Shown in pieces: positions 1 through 6,582 of a stretch of DNA of 8,342 nt (its first letter is position 1; every line of letters begins with the position of its first letter). The DNA comes from an uncultured Clostridia bacterium. Lineage in GTDB: Bacteria; Bacillota_A; Clostridia; TANB77; CAG-508. The position numbers and the translations under genes were made by a program. The notes beneath the pieces were generated by a model, which saw only the letters and a program-made list of their open reading frames with translations, did no database searches and was not told the origin of the DNA. The stretch spans positions 1-8,342 of the forward strand of contig CALXZF010000113.1 in NCBI GenBank assembly GCA_944393165.1, written 5' to 3'.

Positions 1-63
1 ATAGTATTCATCTTTTGGAAAATTTAATTTTTCAAGTAAATTTAATAATTCTACCTTTTTCAT
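1..63 (-). CDS. N-terminal fragment of an unidentified protein (runs off the left edge)
   Basis: The minus strand reads ATG at 63 down to 61 and stays open to the edge, giving 21 residues beginning MKKVELLNLLEKLNFPKDEY. A good ribosome binding site (AAGGAGAG) lies about 5-12 bases upstream, and a plausible promoter lies further upstream at 100-128, so a real gene start is well supported. The visible segment is a short amphipathic helix followed by an acidic/aromatic turn. The 'PKDEYY' style of start recalls small nucleotidyltransferase-like proteins of Clostridia, but 21 residues cannot establish that, so no function is assigned. It is transcribed divergently from everything else in the window. 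Confidence 0.6.
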   Translation of the reverse strand, partial: MKKVELLNLLEKLNFPKDEYY

Positions 64-99
64 ACAATCTCTCCTTTTCATTTAATTTTAATATTCTAT

Positions 100-128
100 A
101 TAATAATACTTCTTGACCGAATATTCAA
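100..128 (-). promoter_or_regulatory. Putative sigma-A promoter for the leftward gene
   Basis: On the minus strand TTGAAT (plus positions 123-128) and TATTAT (100-105) are separated by exactly 17 bases. This would start transcription about 30 bases before the ATG at 63. The -35 matches consensus at 4 of 6 positions and the -10 at 5 of 6. The region is so AT-rich that chance matches are common, so confidence is moderate. Confidence 0.4.
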
Positions 129-249
129 TAAAATAGAGCATATTTCTAGGGCAAAAAAATCTCTTACAGAAATTACCAATAAAAAAGTAGAGAAAAATAA
201 TAATCTTTCTGATAAAATATTTAAAAACAAAAGAGGGAATAATATAGAA

Positions 250-513
250 TTGGAAAGGTTAATAGAAATGTTTGAGAAAATAATAGATGTAAGAGTTAGT
301 TCAGGGAAAAGACATTGTTTAATGCACATAATAGTTATGTCAGTTTGTGGAATATTAAATAAATGTATAGATTATGTTAATTGTCTAGAAGAATTTGAAG
401 AATTATTATTTGAAGTAATGTCTCAAATATACAAAATAGTAATTGGTAATTTCTGCAAAAAAATTTTTACTCTATTTATTTTCCCAGAATTATTGACATC
501 ATCTTCCAAATAA
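250..513 (+). pseudogene. Decayed N-terminal remnant of an ISAs1-family transposase
   Basis: The reading frame from a TTG at 250 encodes a segment (residues about 11-51, bases 280-402) with the layout of the DDE_Tnp_1-associated N-terminal domain of ISAs1 / H-repeat transposases. It has I-x-D-x-R, then GKRH, then a hydrophobic HIIVMSVCGIL helix, then an acidic EEFEE helix. The usual 'DPR' reads DVR. After residue 51 the similarity stops and the frame runs into unrelated hydrophobic sequence to the stop at 511-513. The DDE catalytic domain is entirely missing, no terminal inverted repeats were seen, and there is no convincing start or ribosome binding site. The same frame is open upstream to at least position 61, without recognisable content. 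I read this as an old insertion-sequence scar between two divergent genes. The family call rests on motif recall, not on an alignment. Confidence 0.5.
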
Positions 514-521
514 ATTATGAT
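493..521 (+). promoter_or_regulatory. Strong sigma-A promoter for the CNNM-family gene
   Basis: TTGACA (493-498, full consensus) and TATGAT (516-521, 5 of 6) are spaced by exactly 17 bases. Transcription would begin near 527-529, giving a leader of about 50 bases before the ATG at 577. It lies within the tail of the transposase-remnant frame, which supports that frame being non-coding there. No other promoter of this quality is seen until spo0A, so it may drive all three genes to 5026. Confidence 0.75.
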
Positions 522-532
522 TATGTATATAA

Positions 533-560
533 TTTTATATAATATGCATATTATATAAAA
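533..560. promoter_or_regulatory. Perfect 28-bp palindrome in the 5' leader (operator or hairpin)
   Basis: All 14 base pairs match around the centre at 546/547. The core is ATATGCATAT and the outer arms are TTTTATA and TATAAAA. It begins just after the predicted transcription start and ends directly against the ribosome binding site AGGAAGGAAA (561-570). As DNA it could be the operator of a dimeric regulator. As RNA it could fold into an AU-rich hairpin next to the ribosome binding site. It is not a terminator, because no U-run follows. The function is inferred; the symmetry is directly visible. Confidence 0.6.
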
Positions 561-576
561 AGGAAGGAAAGTTTTA

Positions 577-1908
577 ATGTTATCATCAATAATAGTTCTT
601 ATAATTTTAATTCTACTTAATGCATACTTTGCGGCTACAGAAATTGCATTTATTTCTTTAAATGATGCTAAAATAGAAAGAGATGCAAAAGAAGGAAACA
701 AAAAAGCAAAACAAATTTTAAAAATGCTCAAATCTCCAAGTAAGTTCTTGGCAACAATCCAAATAGGAATAACACTTGCAGGTTTTTTATCTAGCGCATT
801 TGCATCTGATGCATTTGCTGATAAATTAGCCCCAATATTAAATAATGCAATTCCGGCTATAAGTATTGATGTATGGAGAGGAATCGCCATTGTAATTATC
901 ACAATTATTTTATCATTCTTCACATTAGTATTTGGAGAATTGGTTCCAAAGAGATTAGCAATGAAATATTATGAGAAAGTAGCGTATGCAACAATAGGAG
1001 TAATAAGAGCAATATCAATTATAACAGCACCATTTGTAAAGTTGCTTACATTTTCTACAAATATGGTATCAAAAATATTTGGTGTGGGAGAAGCGGAGGA
1101 AGAAGTAGTAACTGAAGAAGAAATTAGAATGATGATTGATGAAGGAGAAGAAAAAGGAACAATAGAAAGAGGAGAAAAGCAACTTCTTAATAATGTTTTT
1201 GAATTTAATGATATTATTGTATCAGAGATAATGACTCCAAGAACTGATATATATGCCATTGATATGAATGGAAACTTAAAAGAACAATTGGATGAAATAG
1301 ATGAATTTAAGTATAGTAGGATACCAGTTTATGAAGAAAATATAGACAATATACAAGGAATATTATTTGTAAAAGATATATTAAAACCATTAAAAGATAA
1401 TAAAGAAATAAATGTAAAAGAATTAATGAGAGAGCCGTACTTTGTACCAGAGTCAAAAGACATAGATGAACTTTTTAAAGAAATGCAACAAAATAAAGTG
1501 CAAATGGCCATTGCTATAGATGAATATGGTGGAACGGCAGTATTAATTACTATGGAAGATATTTTGGAGGAACTAGTAGGTAATATATTTGATGAATATG
1601 ATGATGAAGAAATAGATGTGAAAAAAATAGATGATAACACATATATTTTTAGCGGAGCTGTAACATCATATGAACTAAAAAAAGTATTTGACATTGAACT
1701 TCCAGAAGGAGATTATGAAACTTTATCAGGTTATTTATTAGATATGTTAGGCAGAATTCCGGATGAAGACGAGCACCCTGTTATTGAAGATGAATTCCTA
1801 ACATATAGAGTTGAAGAAATGGAAGATAAAAGAATAAAATATGTTAAAGTATGTAGAAATATGAATAAAGAAAATGAAATTACAAACAATAAAGAAGATG
1901 AAAAATAG
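577..1908 (+). CDS. CNNM/CorC (HlyC)-family membrane protein with CBS pair
   Basis: This is a 443-residue integral membrane protein of the DUF21-CBS-CBS-CorC_HlyC architecture, often annotated 'hemolysin family protein'. Characterised relatives (CNNM proteins, B. subtilis MpfA/YhdP) act in magnesium efflux or homeostasis at the cytoplasmic membrane. Hydrophobic segments at about residues 1-24, 59-82, 97-120 and 130-156 form the DUF21 membrane domain, including FFAATEIAF-like and FGELVPKRLA signatures. An acidic linker (EAEEEVVTEEEIRMMI) leads to the first CBS domain, starting around MTPRTD (219-224). The second CBS domain, from about 281, contains DEYGGTA (315-321) and MEDILEELVGNI (from 326). 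The C-terminal CorC/HlyC domain spans about 345-425, followed by a charged tail. Length and domain order are those of a complete family member. The start is fixed by AAGGAAGG a few bases upstream. The transported ion cannot be read from the sequence; magnesium is inferred from the family. Confidence 0.92.
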   Translation: MLSSIIVLIILILLNAYFAATEIAFISLNDAKIERDAKEGNKKAKQILKMLKSPSKFLATIQIGITLAGFLSSAFASDAFADKLAPILNNAIPAISIDVWRGIAIVIITIILSFFTLVFGELVPKRLAMKYYEKVAYATIGVIRAISIITAPFVKLLTFSTNMVSKIFGVGEAEEEVVTEEEIRMMIDEGEEKGTIERGEKQLLNNVFEFNDIIVSEIMTPRTDIYAIDMNGNLKEQLDEIDEFKYSRIPVYEENIDNIQGILFVKDILKPLKDNKEINVKELMREPYFVPESKDIDELFKEMQQNKVQMAIAIDEYGGTAVLITMEDILEELVGNIFDEYDDEEIDVKKIDDNTYIFSGAVTSYELKKVFDIELPEGDYETLSGYLLDMLGRIPDEDEHPVIEDEFLTYRVEEMEDKRIKYVKVCRNMNKENEITNNKEDEK

Positions 1909-1923
1909 AACAAATGAAATAAA

Positions 1924-1961
1924 GTCACAAGTACTATTATAGTATAAAATGAATTTGTGGC
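1924..1961 (+). other. Intercistronic stem-loop before the WG-repeat gene
   Basis: In the 74-base gap, 1924-1930 (GTCACAA) can pair with 1955-1961 (TTGTGGC) with one G-U pair, and TACT (1932-1935) pairs with AGTA (1941-1944) inside. No T-run follows; instead the ribosome binding site AAGGAGG (1964-1970) comes directly after. It is therefore more likely a processing or translation-affecting element, or chance, than a terminator. No good -35/-10 pair was found here, which fits cotranscription with the CNNM gene. Confidence 0.3.
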
Positions 1962-1982
1962 TCAAGGAGGTATTGAAGAAAT

Positions 1983-3470
1983 ATGAAAAAGAAAAAAGTA
2001 ATAATAATAATTGGTATAATTTTAATAATAGCAATAATAGCTACATGTTTAACAATCTATTTTATGAAAAGAGCAAAATATGTTTTTGATGTTGCTCAAA
2101 TTACAGATATTAAATATAACACAGTAAACATTGAAGGAAGATATGGAGTAATTGACGGAGAAGGAAATATAGTTATAGAGCCAAATTATGATGTAATCCA
2201 AATTCCAGATCCTTCTAAGCCATTATTTGTTTGCATGTCAAATTATAACACAGAAACCAAAGAATATGAAACAAAAATATTAAATGATAAAAAAGAGCAA
2301 GTGATTACTGGATTCCAAACTGTTCAAGCTATTCCAACAGAAACAGCAGCAGACGGTGTGCCTTTTGAAAACACTGTATTAAAGTATAAACAAGACGGAA
2401 AGTTTGGATTAATTGACCTAGAGGGAAAAGAAATCACAGAACCAATTTATGATGAAATCTCAGCAGTAACATACAAAGAAGGTATGCTATTAGTAAGAAA
2501 AGACGGAAAAACAGGTATAATTAATATAAACGGAGTGGAAGTAATAAAACCAGAATATGATAGTATAACTGTAGATAATTATTATGATGTAAATACTAAG
2601 TACCAAAGAACAGGATTTATTGTATGCAAAGTTGGAGATGAAGGATATAGATATGGCTATATAAATTATAAAGGCGACAAAGTGCTAGATACAGAATACA
2701 CAGAAATTGAGAGAGTAACAGAAATTGAAGATGACAAAGATGTGTATTTAATTGCATTCAAAGACGGACAAGCGGGATTACTTAGAAACAGTAAAATAAT
2801 ATTAAATCATGAATATGAAGATATAATTTATTATGCATATAATGATGTATTTATAGTGCAAAGAAATGCTAAACAAGGTGTTGCAGATAGAAATGGAAAA
2901 ATCATGATAGAACCACAATATTCAAATATAAATTTTGGTGGTATATATGTAAATGCAACTGATGAAAATGGAGTAAAAATTCTGGACTTAAACGGAAATG
3001 AAGTAAATGACGGATATATTTCTAAAATGCCAACAAAAGACGGTGAGCATTTTATTGTATATGGTGAAGACGGTATATATAAAATTATAGACCAAAATAA
3101 CAATGTGGTTATAGACAAAAACTATACTAATATAGAAGAAATTAATAATAACTATTTTATTGTTGCTAGCGATAGAAACAATGGAATCATCGATTTATCA
3201 GGAAAATCTTTAGTAGATTTAAAATATAACAGTATTGTATCTTTAGACAATACAGAATTACTACAAGCAAATATTTCTAGTACTAGCACAGTAAGTTTAA
3301 TTAATAAAAATATGGAAGTTGTAGTCACAATGGATGAAGCAACTATTGATGTGCAAGATAATTATATAAGACTATATTCAGCAACAGAAAATAAATACTT
3401 TGATTATTCAGGAAATGAATTACAGGCCAAAGATGTATTTCCAAATAATTCACTATTTGCAAAAAAATAA
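1983..3470 (+). CDS. Membrane-anchored WG-repeat protein, first reading-frame segment
   Basis: This 495-residue frame starts with a lysine-rich MKKKK followed by one hydrophobic helix (residues about 6-28). That predicts a single-pass anchor with a long extracytoplasmic C-terminal part. From about residue 50 it is built of WG-type repeats of variable length with the pattern G-x-[YFW]-G-[LIV]-[IVN]-[DN]-x-x-G-x-x-[IV]-x-[EPD]-x-Y-[DTES]-x-[IV]. Clear copies are at GRYGVID, GKFGLID, GKTGINI, YGYINYKG, KQGVADRNG and DGIYKII, about eleven in all, the later ones degenerate. WG-repeat proteins are common in Firmicutes and mostly of unknown function, with a presumed beta-rich binding surface. AAGGAGG lies 12 bases before the ATG, slightly long, but no better in-frame start exists. 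The frame stops at TAA (3468-3470) right after an A7 tract, yet the repeats continue in another frame to 3733. The intact product would be 583 residues. No function can be assigned. Confidence 0.85.
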   Translation: MKKKKVIIIIGIILIIAIIATCLTIYFMKRAKYVFDVAQITDIKYNTVNIEGRYGVIDGEGNIVIEPNYDVIQIPDPSKPLFVCMSNYNTETKEYETKILNDKKEQVITGFQTVQAIPTETAADGVPFENTVLKYKQDGKFGLIDLEGKEITEPIYDEISAVTYKEGMLLVRKDGKTGIININGVEVIKPEYDSITVDNYYDVNTKYQRTGFIVCKVGDEGYRYGYINYKGDKVLDTEYTEIERVTEIEDDKDVYLIAFKDGQAGLLRNSKIILNHEYEDIIYYAYNDVFIVQRNAKQGVADRNGKIMIEPQYSNINFGGIYVNATDENGVKILDLNGNEVNDGYISKMPTKDGEHFIVYGEDGIYKIIDQNNNVVIDKNYTNIEEINNNYFIVASDRNNGIIDLSGKSLVDLKYNSIVSLDNTELLQANISSTSTVSLINKNMEVVVTMDEATIDVQDNYIRLYSATENKYFDYSGNELQAKDVFPNNSLFAKK

Positions 3471-3489
3471 ATGACAAATGGGGATTTGT
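3461..3489 (+). other. A7 tract, stop and hairpin at the WG-repeat frame break
   Basis: The reading frame gcA AAA AAA TAA places seven A residues (3461-3467) directly before the stop. Six bases later, ACAAAT (3474-3479) and ATTTGT (3484-3489) form a 6-bp stem around a GGGG loop. A_AAA_AAA, a short spacer and a stem-loop form the layout of a bacterial -1 frameshift site, and A-runs also cause transcriptional slippage. The stem is AU-rich and lies in codons for the conserved 'KWGFVD' motif, so it may be incidental. A missing A from sequencing or mutation explains the data equally well. Confidence 0.4.
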
Positions 3490-3733
3490 TGATAAAGATG
3501 GTAATTTAAAAGTACAAAATGAGTATGACATGGTAACAGAATTTAATAGTTATGGATTTGCAGGAATAAAACTGGACGGCAAATGGGGAGTAATTAACAG
3601 TAATGGAGATGTAATTCAAGAGCCAGTTTATGTGATAGATAGCATAAGTCCAGAATTTATAGGAACATACTATAAAGCTAGCCAGTGGTATGGAAACAAT
3701 TATTATACAAACGAAATTAAAGAAGGAGAATAA
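3467..3733 (+). CDS. WG-repeat protein, second segment in the -1 frame
   Basis: Moving back one base after the A7 tract (or adding one A) gives a continuous translation K-I-N-D-K-W-G-F-V-D-K-D-G-N that continues the upstream repeat pattern without a gap. Two of the best WG repeats of the whole protein lie here: DKWGFVDKDGN, and DGKWGVINSNGDVIQEPVY. The segment ends YYTNEIKEGE with TAA at 3731-3733, followed 30 bases later by the next gene. It has no ribosome binding site of its own, and the first in-frame ATG (3530) lies inside a repeat, so independent translation is unlikely. The high conservation of the repeats argues against long-term decay and suggests a very recent mutation, a base-calling error or genuine frameshifting. 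Confidence 0.75.
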   Translation: MNDKWGFVDKDGNLKVQNEYDMVTEFNSYGFAGIKLDGKWGVINSNGDVIQEPVYVIDSISPEFIGTYYKASQWYGNNYYTNEIKEGE

Positions 3734-3763
3734 CTGAAATACAGAAAGGATTGAATAAAAATT

Positions 3764-5026
3764 ATGTATGAAGAATTTGGAATAGACAATAAAATTATAG
3801 AATTATCTAAAGAAACAGAAAAAGACATAGAGCCAATATTTAAAAAAATTAATGAAGTATGTGAATATAACTCAATTAAGGTATTAAAAGCATTTCAAAA
3901 CAATAACATCTCTGATTTACATTTTAACCAAACAACAGGTTATGGTTATGGAGATGTTGGAAGAGACACTTGCGAGAAAGTATTTGCTGAAGTACTAGGA
4001 GCAGAAGATAGCTTAGTAAGAGGACAATTTATATCTGGAACACATGCTTTAACTGTAGCATTATTTGCTTTCTTAAGACCAGGAGATATTATGCTAAGCA
4101 TTACAGGAAAACCATATGATACCTTAGACGAAGTAATTGGAATTGTAGAAAATCCAAGTTCTTTAAAGTCTTTTGGAGTAAAATTCGAAAAAATAGATTT
4201 GGTAGATAATGATTTTGATTATGATGCAATAGAAAAAAGGCTAAAAGAAGGAGAAAGAGTAAAATTAATAGAAATTCAACGCTCTAAAGGTTACAGCACT
4301 AGAAAAAGTGTAAAAATAGATGATGTAGAAAAAGTTATTAAGCATATTAGAAAATTTGATAAAGATGTAATAATAATGATTGATAACTGTTATTGTGAAT
4401 TTGTAAACAAAAAGGAGCCTTTAGAAGTAGGAGCCGATGTAATAGTTGGTTCATTAATAAAAAACTTAGGTGGAGGAATTGCTCCAAATGGAGCTTACAT
4501 TGCAGGAAAAAAGGACTTAGTAAATTTAGCAGCAGAAAGACTAACAGCTCCTGGAGAAGGAAAAGAAGTAGGTCCTTCACTTGGAATAACAAAACCAATA
4601 TTACAAGGACTATTCATGGCACCTTCTGTTGTAGCAAGTAGCTTAAAAACAGCAGTATTTGCAAGTAGAATGCTTGAAAAATTAGGATATGATGTAGAAC
4701 CAAAATATAATGAAGAAAGAGCTGACATAGTACAAAACATCAACTTCAATGATGCAACAAAACTAATAAAATATACACAAGGAATACAAATGGGCTCACC
4801 AATAGACTCAAGCTCAATACCAGAACCATGGGACATGCCTGGATATACGGACCAAGTAATAATGGCAGCCGGCGCATTTACACAAGGTTCATCAATAGAA
4901 CTCTCATGTGACGGACCAATTAGACCACCATATACAGCATTTATGCAAGGTGGACTTACATATGAATATGGAAAGCTTGGCGTTTTAAAGGCAATACAAA
5001 ATATGATGTCGTTAGGATGTCGTTAG
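3764..5026 (+). CDS. ynbB: Methionine gamma-lyase-family PLP-dependent protein (YnbB-like)
   Basis: This 420-residue fold-type I pyridoxal-phosphate enzyme belongs to the 'aluminium resistance / Met_gamma_lyase' family (PF06838), whose B. subtilis member is YnbB. It is cytoplasmic, and the proposed chemistry is C-S lyase action on sulfur amino acids; the physiological substrate of the family is not firmly known. Visible hallmarks are FNQTTGYGYGDVGRDT near residue 53, RGQFISGTHAL, GKPYDTLDEVIG, and D207 in MIDNCYCEF (expected to contact the PLP ring nitrogen). K233 in GSLIKNLGGGIAPNG is the predicted Schiff-base lysine. Near the end are GSSIELSCDGPIRPPY and FMQGGLTYEYGKLGVLKAIQ. Length is normal for the family. 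GAAAGGA lies about 13 bases upstream of the ATG, a weak and long spacing. The last residues (SLGCR and the TAG) are encoded by an 11-bp tandem duplication that starts the downstream repeat array. It lies 30 bases after the WG-repeat gene and is probably cotranscribed with it. Confidence 0.9.
   Translation: MYEEFGIDNKIIELSKETEKDIEPIFKKINEVCEYNSIKVLKAFQNNNISDLHFNQTTGYGYGDVGRDTCEKVFAEVLGAEDSLVRGQFISGTHALTVALFAFLRPGDIMLSITGKPYDTLDEVIGIVENPSSLKSFGVKFEKIDLVDNDFDYDAIEKRLKEGERVKLIEIQRSKGYSTRKSVKIDDVEKVIKHIRKFDKDVIIMIDNCYCEFVNKKEPLEVGADVIVGSLIKNLGGGIAPNGAYIAGKKDLVNLAAERLTAPGEGKEVGPSLGITKPILQGLFMAPSVVASSLKTAVFASRMLEKLGYDVEPKYNEERADIVQNINFNDATKLIKYTQGIQMGSPIDSSSIPEPWDMPGYTDQVIMAAGAFTQGSSIELSCDGPIRPPYTAFMQGGLTYEYGKLGVLKAIQNMMSLGCR
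5005..5026. repeat. 11-bp tandem duplication at the 3' end of the ynbB-like gene
   Basis: GATGTCGTTAG occurs twice back to back (5005-5015 and 5016-5026). The second copy supplies the stop codon TAG and runs straight into the repeat array. The duplication therefore sets the last codons of the upstream protein. Confidence 0.85.
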
Positions 5027-5120
5027 GGGACAGGCCTTAAAACGACAACTTTGTCGGTGAGGGACAGGCCTAAAACGACAACTTTGTCGCTAGGGGACAG
5101 ACCTTAAAATGATAAAACTG
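5018..5120. repeat. Array of about three 33-35 bp palindromic repeats
   Basis: Unit 1 (5022-5056) and unit 2 (5057-5089) share GGGACAGGCC, then TAAAACGACAACTTTGTCG, and differ by small indels. Unit 3 (5090-5120) keeps TAGGGGACAGACCTTAAAA and then degenerates. Each of the first two units ends in the inverted repeat CGACAA-CT-TTGTCG. Longer pairings are also possible: TGTCGTT (5018-5024) with AACGACA (5041-5047), and TTGTCG (5051-5056) with CGACAA (5076-5081). The G+C content is visibly higher than the surroundings. This looks like an REP-like intergenic palindromic repeat of the kind mobilised in trans by REP-associated transposases; that link is inference. The rest of the gap (5121-5251) contains a small TCGTC-AGA-GACGA hairpin at 5197-5209 and nothing else recognisable. 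No T-run follows the array, so it is not a standard intrinsic terminator. Confidence 0.8.
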
Positions 5121-5251
5121 CCAAAGAAGCGGAAAAGTAGTTGCTTATGAGTAAAACAATATCTAAAAAGAGCAAATCGAAAAAGTTATAAATAAATCGT
5201 CAGAGACGAATGAATGAAAAAATTACAAAATAAAATAATAGGTAAAGACAA

Positions 5252-6562
5252 ATGAAAGTAGTTATAATTGGAGGGGGACCAGCTGGAATGCTTGCGGCTA
5301 TTTCTGCTGCAAGGTCTGGTAATGATGTAACCATATTAGAAAAAATGAATATGCTTGGTAAAAAGTTACTTATCACGGGTAAGGGAAGATGTAATATAAC
5401 AAGCAGTATTCCAATAGAAGATTTTATAAAAAACATACCAGGTAATGGTATGTTTATGTATAGTGCCTTTAATAATTTTACTAATGAAGATATATTAGAT
5501 ATTTTGAAAAAAGAGGGTGTAGAGACAAAAGTAGAGAGAGGAAATAGAATTTTTCCTGTTTCAGATAAATCGAAAGATGTACAAGAGGCATTAGTTCGAG
5601 CAGTGAAAAAGCTAGGAGTAAAAATAATTTTGAATGCTAAAGTTGAGGAAATATTAGTAGATTCTATAGGAATAGACGAAAAAGCGGAAAATTATAATAC
5701 GAAACAACAAAAACAAATAGTTTATGGAGTAAAAGCTAATATAAATGGAGAAAACAAAAAAATATTGGCAGATAAAGTGATATTGGCAACAGGTGGGAAG
5801 AGTTACCCAGGAACAGGCTCTACTGGAGACGGATATTTATTGGCAGAAAAATTAGGACATTCTATAACAAAAATCAGACCTTCATTAGTACCACTCACAG
5901 CCACAAAAGGTAAAAGTTTAGAAATATGCAAAAATATGCAAGGGTTAAGTTTAAAAAATGTAAGAATATATATTAAAGACGAAGAAAAAAACAAAGTGAT
6001 TTACGATGATTTTGGAGAAATGCTATTTACACATTTTGGAGTATCAGGCCCTACAATATTAAGCGGTTCAGCTCATTTATTAAGATATAAGAATGTAGAC
6101 GAATTATTGAAACAAGGGAAAATTGTACTGCACATAGATTTGAAGCCAGCTCTTAGTGAGGAAAAATTAGATGACAGAATCTTAAGAGACTTTAATGAAG
6201 AAAAAAATAAAGAATTCAAAAATAGCTTAGATAAATTATTACCTAAGAAAATGATAGAAAAAGTAGTGGAGCTATCAGCAATTAACCCATATAAAAGAGT
6301 AAATGAAATAACAAGAAAAGAAAGAATTGGATTAGTAAAATTATTAAAAGATTTACAAATTAATATATCAGGCTTTAGGCCAATAGAAGAGGCAATTATA
6401 ACATCCGGAGGAATAAACATAAAAGAAATAAAGCCAAAAACAATGGAATCTAAAATAGTTCATGGATTATACTTTGCTGGAGAAGTAATAGATGTTGATG
6501 CTTATACTGGTGGATTTAACTTACAGATTGCATATTCTACTGGATATACAGCTGGAAAATAA
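5252..6562 (+). CDS. HI0933/YhiN-family FAD-dependent oxidoreductase
   Basis: This 436-residue flavoprotein belongs to the HI0933-like family, annotated in databases as 'NAD(P)/FAD-dependent oxidoreductase' or 'aminoacetone oxidase family FAD-binding enzyme'. Its physiological substrate is unknown. The N-terminal Rossmann motif MKVVIIGGGPAGMLAA (GxGxxG-type, residues 7-12) is followed by E30 at the end of the second strand, expected to bind the adenosine ribose. The family signature LGKKLLITGKGRCNIT lies at residues 35-50. A second FAD-contact motif, VILATGGKSYPGTGSTGDG, comes mid-protein. The C-terminal motif LYFAGEVIDVDAYTGGFNLQ closes the FAD site and the protein ends STGYTAGK, as relatives do, so it is full length. 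The start is fixed by the Rossmann strand and by an in-frame stop at 5243-5245, although the ribosome binding site (AGGTAAAG) is weak. The 225-base upstream gap shows no clear promoter. It lies 20 bases before the yigZ-like gene and is probably cotranscribed with it. Confidence 0.92.
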   Translation: MKVVIIGGGPAGMLAAISAARSGNDVTILEKMNMLGKKLLITGKGRCNITSSIPIEDFIKNIPGNGMFMYSAFNNFTNEDILDILKKEGVETKVERGNRIFPVSDKSKDVQEALVRAVKKLGVKIILNAKVEEILVDSIGIDEKAENYNTKQQKQIVYGVKANINGENKKILADKVILATGGKSYPGTGSTGDGYLLAEKLGHSITKIRPSLVPLTATKGKSLEICKNMQGLSLKNVRIYIKDEEKNKVIYDDFGEMLFTHFGVSGPTILSGSAHLLRYKNVDELLKQGKIVLHIDLKPALSEEKLDDRILRDFNEEKNKEFKNSLDKLLPKKMIEKVVELSAINPYKRVNEITRKERIGLVKLLKDLQINISGFRPIEEAIITSGGINIKEIKPKTMESKIVHGLYFAGEVIDVDAYTGGFNLQIAYSTGYTAGK

Positions 6563-6582
6563 AGTGCTAAGAAAGGAAAAAT

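Noticed and set aside
423..923. 166-residue minus-strand open frame
   Set aside because: It overlaps the promoter, leader and first 115 codons of the well-supported CNNM gene. It has no family features and is a by-product of low-GC coding sequence.
4347..4836. Minus-strand open frames of 83 and 113 residues inside the ynbB-like gene
   Set aside because: They are antisense to a conserved PLP enzyme, have leucine- and serine-rich low-complexity composition, and have no ribosome binding sites.
5050..5092. TTTGTCG as a 0A box
   Set aside because: It occurs only as part of the repeat units, lacks the following AA, and is not near a recognisable promoter.
5018..5120. CRISPR array
   Set aside because: The units are directly adjacent with no unique spacers, there are only about three copies, they differ by indels, and no cas gene is present.
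5109..5192. Two 13-codon lysine-rich small open frames (ATG at 5109 and at 5148)
   Set aside because: They are very short with no convincing ribosome binding site, and such frames are expected by chance in AT-rich intergenic DNA.
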